A stretch of DNA of 19,542 bases from assembly GCA_009786675.1 (NCBI GenBank), contig WQRP01000012.1, positions 1 to 19,542 of the forward strand, given 5' to 3'. The stretch comes from Treponema sp. Lineage in GTDB: Bacteria > Spirochaetota > Spirochaetia > Treponematales > Breznakiellaceae. The translations under genes were made by a program, and so were the position numbers. Below the pieces are notes generated by a model, which saw only the letters and a program-made list of their open reading frames with translations, was not told where the DNA came from and did not search any database. This document shows positions 11,547-19,542 of this stretch, one piece after another (the stretch's first letter is position 1; each line of letters begins with the position of its first letter).

Positions 11547-13527
11547 ACGCCAGGCTTTACGGCCGCGGCCCCGGGATTCGCCAGCATCGCCAGGAAACCC
11601 GCCTCGTCGATAATCGGGATCCCCAGGCTAAGGGCCTTTTTGTTCTTGGACGAGCCGGATTCGGGATCGTTCGTGACTAGGTACGAAAGCCCCTTCGCCA
11701 CGGACGTTTTCGCCGAGGCGCCCAGCGCCCTGATTTTCTCCTCGGCCTTGGGGCGCTTCATCGAGGAAAGCTCGCCGGTAAAGCAGAACGAGAGGCCGCG
11801 CAGGGGCAGGGCCTCCGGGGGCGGGGCGGCTATGCTTACGACGCCCGCGGCCAGCACCGCGTCCATCTCGACGGCGGTTTCCTTAAGGCCCTCGACTATG
11901 ATCCCCGCGGTAATTTCCCCCAGGCCGTGCACCTCGGCAAGCTCCCCCGGGGAGGCAAGGCGCAGTTTTTCCAGGGTGTCGTAGCCGGCTGCGGCAACCT
12001 TTTCCATGGTGGTCTCGGCGACGCCCTCAAGGTTAAAGCCAGCGACAAAGACGGCCAGGGGGAGATCCCTGGGCGCCATTACGTGGCGGACCACCTTGGC
12101 CGCGGAAACCTCGCCCATGCGCTCGTAGGCGGCGAGCTCCCCGGCGTCCAGGGTGTAAAGGTCGGCCACCCGCCGCACCCTGCCGCCGTCGAAAAGCTGG
12201 CGAATCAGCTTTTCGCCAAGCTCGCGTATGTCCAGAACCCTCACCCACTTTTCCAGGCGCTGGTGCAGGCGCTTGGGGCAGCCCGGGTTGGGGCAGTAAA
12301 GCCTGGTGCCGGCGTCCACGAGATCCGCCCCGCAGGAGGCGCAGCAGGTCGGGAACTCGATCTCGCTTTCCCCGCCGGGGGACGGCACCGGGGCGAGGCC
12401 CTCGATCTTGGGGATGATCTCGCCGCGCTTTACCACGGAAACGGCCGAGCCGATTTTAAGTCCCAGGGACCGGATCATGTCCGGGTTGTTCAGGTTGGCC
12501 CGCTGCACGGTCGTCCCGGCGATGCGGACAGGATCGACCACGCCGATTGGGGTGTAGGTTGCCCCGGACTCGCTCCACTCCACCTGCCGCAGGACGCTGA
12601 AGGCGGTCTCAAGATCGAACTTGAACGCTATCTGCCTCTCGGGCCTTGCGCGGCGCAGGTCGCCCATGTCGGTGGCCAGGTCCTTCACGACCAGGCCGTC
12701 GATGTCGAAGGGAAGCCCGCCGCGGAGCCCCGCGACCTCCTCCCTGTAGGCGAGCACCTCCCCGGCGCCGTCCAGGATTTTCGTCTCGGCGGTGCGGAAG
12801 CCGCGCCCGCCAAGCCACCCGATTTTTTGGGCTTCGTCGGCGAAGTACTCGGCCGGGCCGTCCCGGGAAAGGTCGGATTCCGCCGACGCGTCGAACGCGA
12901 CGCAAACAAGATCCTCGCAGCCGGATCCGTCCTTGCGGCGCATGATCCCGTTGGCGGCGTTGCGGCAGTTGGCCTTGGACGGGTACCTGCCGAGCCAGAC
13001 CTCGCGGGCCATTACGACCTCGCACCTGACCCCGCCGGAAAAGGGAAGATCCAGCCTTTCGGGCACGCCGTACATGCGCCTGGCGTTGGCGGTGATGTCG
13101 TCGCCGACGGCACCGTCGCCCCTGGTCACGGCCCTTGCCAGCACGCCCTTTTCGTACTGCAGCTCCAGGCTCGCCCCGTCCAGCTTGTGCTGCACCAGGA
13201 ATTTGGACAGGCCGGTTTTCCCCGCCCACGCGAGGAACTCCCCGGGGTTGGCGGCCTTTTCCTGGCCGCCCATGGGGATCAGGTGCCTTGCCTTGGGGAA
13301 GCCGTCGGCGCCCCGGCCGGCCCCCACCCTTGCGAGAACCGGGCTGCCCGGGGCAAGGCTTTTCAGCTCGTCCCAAAGCAGGTCGAATTCCCCGTCGGTG
13401 ATTTCCGCCTCGCCGTCGTAGTACGATTCCTGGTACCTAAGGACGAGGCCCTCTAGCTCGGCTATGCGGTCGGCGGAGTTCTTCATGTCGTCAATTATCG
13501 GGAATTCGCGGGCGGTTGGCAATCGCC

Positions 13528-13531
<4 letters not shown>
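11528..13531 (-). CDS. ligA: NAD-dependent DNA ligase LigA
   Basis: LigA seals nicks in replication and repair using NAD+. From ATG 13531 it has 667 residues (family ~670). Domain Ia carries YQESYYDGEAEITDGEFD. The adenylation motif KLDG has the catalytic K116 and D118. The OB fold follows, then a four-Cys zinc finger (C397, C400, C413, C418), helix-hairpin-helix repeats and a C-terminal BRCT domain (575-~650). The segment between Ia and KLDG (PMGGQEKAANPGEFLAWA) and the NCRNAANGIMRRKDGSGCEDLV motif are of the treponemal kind. The start overlaps the response-regulator stop (ATGA), preceded by a purine-rich GACGGGGA; ATG 13486 (652 residues) is an alternative start. It is the last gene of the murG operon. 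Confidence 0.95.
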
Positions 13532-14873
<1,342 letters not shown>

Positions 14874-14877
<4 letters not shown>

Positions 14878-16061
14878 CCTGGGGCCTTGTACGGGAGAAG
14901 TCGCCGTTCCTTCCAGTAGGCCGGAAGGGTAATCTCGAAATGGGTCCCCCCCCCCTCCCTGGAGTCCACCAGGATCTCGCCGCCGTGCTCCCTGACGATT
15001 TTGTACACGATGGTCAGCCCCAGGCCGGTGCCGGCCTCCTTGGTCGTAAAGTAGGGCTCGAATATCTTGCCGATGTTGTCCTGGCTGATCCCGACGCCGG
15101 TGTCGCACACGCTCAGGCGGACGTCGCCGTCCGCGGCCATCGTGGCGACGGTCAGAAGGCCGCCGCCGGGCATCGCGGCCTGGGCGTTCCTGACGAGGTT
15201 CAGAAGCATCTGCTTGACATGGCGCTCGTCCACCAGCACCGGTGGCAGGGCCTCGCCGAGCTCAAGAAGCAGGCGGATGCCGGACTGCTCCAGCTCCGCG
15301 CCGACGAACTCGGCCAGCTCGCGGATTACGGCGTTCAGGTCCCCCTCGCGCAGCTCCAGGGTCATAGGCCGCACCGCGAGCAGGAAGTCCACGACGATGC
15401 GGTTCAGGCGGTCGACCTCCTCGTTCAGGATGCCGAAGTACTTGTCCAGAATCGTCCCCTTCCCCCCGTCCCCGGTCTTCCTGTTGAGCCTGGCCGCCGG
15501 CCCCCCGGCGTTCACGGCCTTCTGCATAAGCTGCAGGTGGATCGATATCGCGCCCAGCGGGTTCTTTATCTCGTGCGCGACGCCGGCGGCCAGGGTCGTT
15601 AGGCTGGCCAGGGTCTCCGCGCGGCGAAGCCTAAGCTCCCTGGCCCGCTTCCCGGTGATGTCCTCGACGTGGACCAGCGATCCGGAGATCTGCCGCCTGT
15701 CCACCAGGGGGTGCACGCTGATCGAGAGCAGGCGGTTCCGCCCCCGGACGGAAACCTCCTCCTCGCGCTCCAGGACGCGGTCGCCGTCCTGGAGCGTCCT
15801 GCGGAAAAAGCCGGCCAGGTCGCCGTCAAGGACCAGCTCCCACAGAAGGCCGCCCTCGGTCTGGCTAAGGGGAAGAAGGCGCACGGCGGACTTGTTCGCG
15901 ATTGCCAGCGAGTGCCTCTCGTCGCAGACCAGGATGCCCGAGGGGAGCGAGTCCAGCACGGCCCTAAGCCGGAAGATCTCCCCCGATGCGGAGACCAGAA
16001 GCTCCCGGTACTGCGCCTCGGTAAGGCTGCTCTTCAGCGCCCGCCGGTAGAAGCCGCTCAT
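14874..16061 (-). CDS. NtrB-like cytoplasmic sensor histidine kinase
   Basis: The protein has 395 residues and no membrane helix. A PAS domain lies at ~32-135 (LRAVLDSLPSGILVCDERHSLAIANKSAVRLLPL, ending VHVEDITGKR). The HisKA H-box LAAGVAHEIKNPLGAISIH has the phosphorylated H163; the ATPase domain has an N-box (MLLNLVRNAQAAM), G1 (CDTGVGIS), an F-box (IFEPYFTTK) and G2 (GTGLGLTIV). A Gly/Lys-rich insert (AGGPAARLNRKTGDGGKG) separates the two HisKA helices. It should sense a cytoplasmic signal through the PAS domain and phosphorylate D53 of the coupled regulator. ATG 16061 overlaps the holB stop (ATGA); the frame is open upstream but only as holB antisense phase. Confidence 0.94.
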
Positions 16062-17416
16062 CCGGCCATGTCCTCCCTTAGCCGGAAGAACAGCGACTCC
16101 AGGCTCAGCTCCGGCCTTTGGTTGAAGGTGACGAAGGCCGACTGGGCCGCCTCGATTCTCTTCCGCCACATCTCGCGGTAGCGGATCCCGTCGGCGCCGG
16201 ACTCGCACAGGGCCAAGGCCTCCGACACCAGCTGTAGGCTAAGGAAAAGAAATCGCGGGAAGGACCTGCCCTCGAAGCCGATGGTCTGGGAGACAAGCGT
16301 GGCCAGGGTCTGCCCCGGATCCTCCGTCCGCTCCAGGCCGGCGTTCTCGGCGATCCTGGCGCAGTAGCTTCCCAGGGTGTTGAGCCCCGGCGATATCTCC
16401 GTGGCTCCCCGGCTCCGGCCCAGGACCACCGCCGCCCGAGTGACGGCCGCGACGAAGAAGGCCGCCAGGGGCAGGAGCTTTTCCGACGGCTGGGGCGTGA
16501 ACGAGTCCAGGTACGCGCCCACCAGCCCGGGCGTGCTGTGGGGGAGCGCGCTTTCAAGCGCCGCCCGGTCGCCGGGGCCGCCCTCCGGTATGTCGCGGGA
16601 ATCCCTGAAAACCCTGCGGATGATTTCCCGCTCCTCGTCGGCGCCGCGGACGTTGAAACGGTAGGGCCGCAGGCGCGACAGAATCGTGGGCATCACCGAT
16701 TCCCGCCGCTGCGCCGTCAGCACGACGCACAGCGACTCGGGCGGCTCCTCCAGCAGCTTGAGCAGGGCGTTGCGGGCGTCCTCCTTCATGCGGTCGGCGT
16801 TCTCCACGACCAGCGTCTTCCGCCTCCCGGAAGGGGACAGGCGGCTCCAGTAGCCGGCCTTCCTTACCTGGGCGATGGGGATCGCCTCGCCCATGCAGTC
16901 GTCCTCAAGCCTGAAGGCGTTTTTCGCGAGGGACGCCGAAAGCCTTTCCGCGGCGTCCGCCTGGCTTTTCTCGAACCCGGCCAGCTCCTCCTCCAGCGAC
17001 TGAAGGAGCGGCAGGGGGTTTGCCCTGCCCGACCTCGACTCGTGCTCCCACACGGCCGGGGCGAACCGCCCGAGCAGCTTGCGCAGCGAGCGGACGAAAA
17101 GCGACCTGCCCGCCGGCGAGGACGTGTCCCGCAGGAACGCCGCGCGGGACGCGGCTATCTCGGCGGCGAAGCCCCTGGGGCCTATCATCGCCAGGTCGGG
17201 GTGCGTCAGGGAGCGGTGCCTCGCGCAGGAGGGGCACGGGCAGTTCCAGGGGGCCCGGACGTCCTCGCAGGAAAGCGCCCGGGCAAGCTCCAGCGCGGCG
17301 CTCCCCTTCCCGGAAGCAGCCGGCCCGAAAAACAGCATGGAAGGCGCGAGCCTGTTCGAACGGATGTCCTCTTTTAGCTGGTCCGTCGCGGCCTGCGCAA
17401 TAATGTTCTCAAACAC
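16058..17416 (-). CDS. holB: DNA polymerase III delta' subunit
   Basis: The product is 452 residues, longer than E. coli delta' (334). GTG 17416 follows AGGAGGGACTATCC. An AAA+ clamp-loader fold is evident: P-loop-like GPAASGKG (31-38), a zinc module with C50, C59, C61 and C64, an insert rich in charged residues (~100-190), VVENADRMKEDARNALLKLLEEPPE and the sensor-1/SRC-like ILSRLRPY. The P-loop has Gly where Ser/Thr is usual after GK, fitting a subunit that does not need to hydrolyse ATP. Delta' opens and loads the sliding clamp together with tau/gamma and delta. Its first codons overlap the last 8 nt of cvpA, and its stop overlaps the kinase start. Confidence 0.88.
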   Translation of the reverse strand: MFENIIAQAATDQLKEDIRSNRLAPSMLFFGPAASGKGSAALELARALSCEDVRAPWNCPCPSCARHRSLTHPDLAMIGPRGFAAEIAASRAAFLRDTSSPAGRSLFVRSLRKLLGRFAPAVWEHESRSGRANPLPLLQSLEEELAGFEKSQADAAERLSASLAKNAFRLEDDCMGEAIPIAQVRKAGYWSRLSPSGRRKTLVVENADRMKEDARNALLKLLEEPPESLCVVLTAQRRESVMPTILSRLRPYRFNVRGADEEREIIRRVFRDSRDIPEGGPGDRAALESALPHSTPGLVGAYLDSFTPQPSEKLLPLAAFFVAAVTRAAVVLGRSRGATEISPGLNTLGSYCARIAENAGLERTEDPGQTLATLVSQTIGFEGRSFPRFLFLSLQLVSEALALCESGADGIRYREMWRKRIEAAQSAFVTFNQRPELSLESLFFRLREDMAG

Positions 17417-17936
17417 GGATAGTCCCTCCTGTTATTTCCCCGGCCCGCGCGATTATCCCGGGCAGCCCCCAGTCGCGCCCGACGATAAAAGGCAGAAGCA
17501 GGTTCGCGAAAAAGCTGTCCCCAAGGACGGCGTCTGGATCGAAAAAGGGCTGGACGCTCGCCAAGAGCAGGAGCAGGCAAACGACGACGATCCCCTCGGC
17601 AAACCCCAGAACCACCCCCAGGAAGCGATCCAGGCCGTCAAGGCCAAAGCCCCGGATGACGCCGCCAAGCATCGATTCCACCACCCTGGCCAGGACAAAG
17701 ACAAGCAGAAACAGCGCGACGAAGGCGATCGCCTCGGGAATGGTCTGGACGCCCGGCATGAACCTTTCGCGGAGGAAATCCCCCACCGTCCTGAAGAAAA
17801 ACACAGCGGACAGGACGCCGAAAACCAGCGCCGCCAGGGACATTATCTCGCTGACGAAGCCGCGCACGGCGCACCTGAGCACGAAAAGGACAATGACCCC
17901 GGCGAACACGAAATCGATAACGGCAAAATTCTCCAT
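17409..17936 (-). CDS. cvpA: CvpA-family inner-membrane protein
   Basis: The 175-residue protein has four predicted membrane helices (about residues 6-24, 30-48, 66-88 and 108-127) and the CvpA-type opening IDFVFAGVIVLFVLRCAVRGFVSEI, with the conserved early Asp and RG. CvpA proteins are needed for colicin V export and envelope stress tolerance in enterobacteria; the biochemical role is unknown. The ATG lies 1 nt after the murG stop, with AGGGTAAG inside murG as ribosome site, and the gene ends inside holB. A low-complexity hydrophobic stretch (VVVCLLLLLASV) is typical. Confidence 0.88.
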   Translation of the reverse strand: MENFAVIDFVFAGVIVLFVLRCAVRGFVSEIMSLAALVFGVLSAVFFFRTVGDFLRERFMPGVQTIPEAIAFVALFLLVFVLARVVESMLGGVIRGFGLDGLDRFLGVVLGFAEGIVVVCLLLLLASVQPFFDPDAVLGDSFFANLLLPFIVGRDWGLPGIIARAGEITGGTIRV

Positions 17937-17937
17937 C

Positions 17938-19104
17938 TTACCCTATTGTCGGCACCGCCGGCCCGCCCATGCACCGAATCATTTCGCTAACAGAATCGCC
18001 TATAATCGCCGCGCCGTCAAGGCTCCCGATCCGGCCGGCCGCCGCCGCCATGCGCCCCCGCCTAAGGGGATCCCCGGCCAGGCCCGCGACCGCCCGGGAA
18101 AGGTTTTCCGGGCTCGCCATGGACGACGGATCGTCGCCGGTCAGGACCAGCGCCGCGCCCTCCCGCTCGAAAAAGCGGGCGTTCTCCACCTGGTCGCCCC
18201 TGGTCCCGGGGCCGCTCAGGGGGATCAGGATCATGGGCTTGCCCAGGGCGGCGCTTTCCCAGACCGTGCCCGCGCCGCTACGCCCCAGAACCAGTTCCGC
18301 GGCGGCAAGAACGTCGGGCATCTCCCGGCCGATGTAGGGCAAGGGAACATACCCCCCGGCGATCCCCGGGGATCGCCCAAGTGAATCCGGGGATCCCCCG
18401 GACACGCCCGGGGATCCGTACTGGTGCACCACCGTGTAGTGGCGGCGAAGATCCCCCAGGCAGGCGCGCACCAGGTCGTTGACCTCCCTGGCCCCCTGGC
18501 TGCCCCCCAGGACCAGCAACACGCGATCGTCCGGCCCGAGCCCAAGGAAAGCCCGACCCCTGGCGGGATCGGCGGCGCGGAAAGCCCGGCGCACCGGGTT
18601 GCCGCTTACCGTCACCCGATCCCCGGGCAGGAAGCGGGCCGTGTCCGCATAGGCCGTAAAAACCCTGCCCCCCGTCCCGCGGACGAAGCGAAGGTTAAGC
18701 CTGGTGGCAAGGCCGGGGCTAAAGTCCGACTCGTGGGTCAGCACCGGAATGCCCAGCGAGGCGGCGGCGGCGCAGGGCGGAACGCTGACGAAGCCGCCCT
18801 TGGAAAACAGAAGGCGTACCTTTCGCTTTTTCAGTATGCGCCGCGCGGCGAAGAACCCGGCGACGACCCGGAAGGCGTCCGGGATTGTCCTTAGTGTAAG
18901 GTAGCGGCGAAGCCTTCCCGCAGGAACGCCAAGGAACTCCAGGCCCGCCCCCTCGACGACGGCGCGGTCCATGCCCCTGTTCGACCCGATCCAGAAAACC
19001 CGGCATTCCGACTCCCCAAGCCTTTCCCGCAGACTTTCCGCCACCGCCAGGCCGGGATAGATATGCCCCCCGGTTCCTCCTCCGGTAAAAGCGACGTTCA
19101 CCAT
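17938..19104 (-). CDS. murG: MurG, UDP-GlcNAc:lipid I N-acetylglucosaminyltransferase
   Basis: MurG makes lipid II for peptidoglycan on the inner face of the cytoplasmic membrane. From ATG 19104 it is 388 residues. The N-terminal glycine loop is FTGGGTGGHIYPGLAVAE (7-24). Further motifs are SKGGFVSVPP (101-110), THES (123-126), the second glycine loop GGSQGAREVND (200-210) and GRSGAGTVWESAALGKPMILIP (the nucleotide-sugar site). ATG 19122 would add six residues. Between HQY and the next strand lies a 24-residue linker of three heptapeptide repeats. It is the first gene of the operon; no Shine-Dalgarno is seen, but TATCAT lies 6 nt before ATG 19104. Confidence 0.95.
   Translation of the reverse strand: MVNVAFTGGGTGGHIYPGLAVAESLRERLGESECRVFWIGSNRGMDRAVVEGAGLEFLGVPAGRLRRYLTLRTIPDAFRVVAGFFAARRILKKRKVRLLFSKGGFVSVPPCAAAASLGIPVLTHESDFSPGLATRLNLRFVRGTGGRVFTAYADTARFLPGDRVTVSGNPVRRAFRAADPARGRAFLGLGPDDRVLLVLGGSQGAREVNDLVRACLGDLRRHYTVVHQYGSPGVSGGSPDSLGRSPGIAGGYVPLPYIGREMPDVLAAAELVLGRSGAGTVWESAALGKPMILIPLSGPGTRGDQVENARFFEREGAALVLTGDDPSSMASPENLSRAVAGLAGDPLRRGRMAAAAGRIGSLDGAAIIGDSVSEMIRCMGGPAVPTIG
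18349..18420 (-). repeat. 21-bp x3 coding minisatellite in murG
   Basis: CCGGGGATC occurs at 18366, 18387 and 18408, exactly 21 bp apart. It encodes GSPGVSG, GSPDSLG and RSPGIAG in the loop after residue 228, a position where MurG proteins have a variable linker. Confidence 0.75.
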
Positions 19105-19110
19105 GTGGAA

Positions 19111-19116
19111 ATGATA
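19111..19116 (-). promoter_or_regulatory. Candidate -10 element for murG
   Basis: TATCAT (minus strand, 5 of 6 matches) lies 6 nt before ATG 19104, the geometry of a leaderless gene. No -35 match is seen at 16-18 nt spacing, so this rests on the hexamer and its position only. Confidence 0.3.
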
Positions 19117-19171
19117 CCGCATTTCGCGAAAATTGGGGAGCGTTTATCGAGCGGGGCGACGCGGAACCGTT

Positions 19172-19444
19172 TCAAAACAAGTCGGAATGGGTACCTGTGC
19201 GGTAAAAAACCACCTGCCGCGCGGACTTGTCGACGCGGTACACAAGAAGCCAGTCCGGCTCGACGTGGCATTCCCACCAACCTTCATAATCCCCATGCAG
19301 GGAATGGTTTTTGTGCCTTGGCAATAGGGGCTGTTCGTTAATAAGCAGATCCATTACCTCGGATAACTTAGCCATATCCTTGTTGCGTTTCCGAGCCAGC
19401 TTATGGTCTTTCTTAAAGGAGCCGTGGAATTTTGGAACAAGCAT
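19172..19444 (-). CDS. yafQ: YafQ-family (RelE-superfamily) mRNA endonuclease toxin
   Basis: The 90-residue protein aligns along its length with E. coli YafQ (FKKDHKLARKRNKDMAKL, HVEPDWLLVYRV, RTGTHSDLF). By that alignment all the residues known to be needed for cleavage are kept: H47, H60, D64, W65, H86 and F90 (E. coli H50, H63, D67, W68, H87, F91). YafQ cuts ribosome-bound mRNA in frame with codons and is neutralised by its DinJ/RelB antitoxin. The ATG is 2 nt after the antitoxin stop. Unlike the toxin remnants on the left of the window, this toxin looks intact. It is co-directional with murG, 67 nt upstream of it. Confidence 0.9.
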   Translation of the reverse strand: MLVPKFHGSFKKDHKLARKRNKDMAKLSEVMDLLINEQPLLPRHKNHSLHGDYEGWWECHVEPDWLLVYRVDKSARQVVFYRTGTHSDLF

Positions 19445-19446
19445 GT

Positions 19447-19542
19447 TTAGTCGTCCGAATCCTCATCCGCCAACATTTCTTCTATCGAATTGTAGAACCT
19501 CGCAGGTATCTTACCTGCAAGCATGTCATCAACTTCCCGCAT
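19447..19542 (-). CDS. RelB/DinJ-type antitoxin, 3' part only
   Basis: The frame ends at TAA 19447-19449 and runs off the window edge, so only the last 31 residues are visible (REVDDMLAGKIPARFYNSIEEMLAD, then an acidic DEDSDD tail). The extended, acidic C-terminus and its position 2 nt before yafQ fit the toxin-wrapping part of a DinJ/RelB antitoxin. The ribbon-helix-helix N-terminus would lie outside. The Met codon at the very edge is probably internal. Confidence 0.7.
   Translation of the reverse strand: MREVDDMLAGKIPARFYNSIEEMLADEDSDD

Noticed and set aside
11927..13456. 509-codon open frame antisense to ligA
   Set aside because: Third-position GC bias of ligA leaves the opposite frame open. 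No ribosome site or domain; ligA is unambiguous.
14878..15108. N-terminal extension of the response-regulator frame
   Set aside because: Lies in the kinase gene in another frame; the receiver domain starts exactly at ATG 14877.

Overview
The window looks like a GC-rich spirochaete chromosome, most likely a treponeme (Treponematales, possibly a termite-gut or other gut lineage). The main reasons are a treponeme-style LigA, a murG-cvpA-holB-NtrB-NtrC gene order that I recall from Treponema pallidum (TP0519-TP0523 region), and a secreted 142-residue protein type that looks familiar from treponemes. This is recognition by eye; no search was run. Core genes are clearly GC-rich, while the left 4.3 kb is visibly more AT-rich and of mixed origin.

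Layout. (1) 49-2211: a large surface or periplasmic lipoprotein with an N/D/G linker and a 103-residue tandem duplication; its last ~55 codons run into short repeat DNA. (2) About 2060-4335: a degraded accessory island bracketed by copies of a GGCGCGAGGGTG repeat. It holds a VbhA-type antitoxin with a Fic toxin that has lost its middle, a frameshifted Phd-type antitoxin with a truncated PIN (VapC) toxin, a truncated RelE/HigB-like toxin facing it, and a fragment of a phage-type barnase/colicin-like nuclease. (3) 4380-6314: uvrC. (4) 6328-10116, minus strand: a tight cluster NfeD, SPFH/stomatin, rpoN (sigma-54), short hpf, LUD-domain protein. (5) 10210-11546: two divergently transcribed exported or hypothetical proteins. 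(6) 11528-19104, minus strand: a compressed six-gene operon murG, cvpA, holB (delta'), NtrB-like kinase, NtrC-like sigma-54 activator, ligA, with a 1-nt gap or overlapping stop/start codons at every junction. (7) 19172-19542: a YafQ-type toxin with all its active-site residues and the 3' end of its antitoxin.

How the genes fit together. The window encodes both sigma-54 and a sigma-54-dependent activator with its cytoplasmic kinase, so it holds the core of one regulatory circuit, embedded among envelope (murG, NfeD/SPFH), replication/repair (holB, ligA, uvrC) and ribosome-hibernation (hpf) genes. Several genes (uvrC, murG, nfeD and the HigB remnant) have a -10-like hexamer 6-9 nt before the chosen start and no convincing Shine-Dalgarno, which suggests leaderless transcripts. 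Others have strong AGGAGG-type sites. No tRNA, rRNA, CRISPR array, intact transposase or replication origin was seen. No gene-free stretch exceeds 300 bases.
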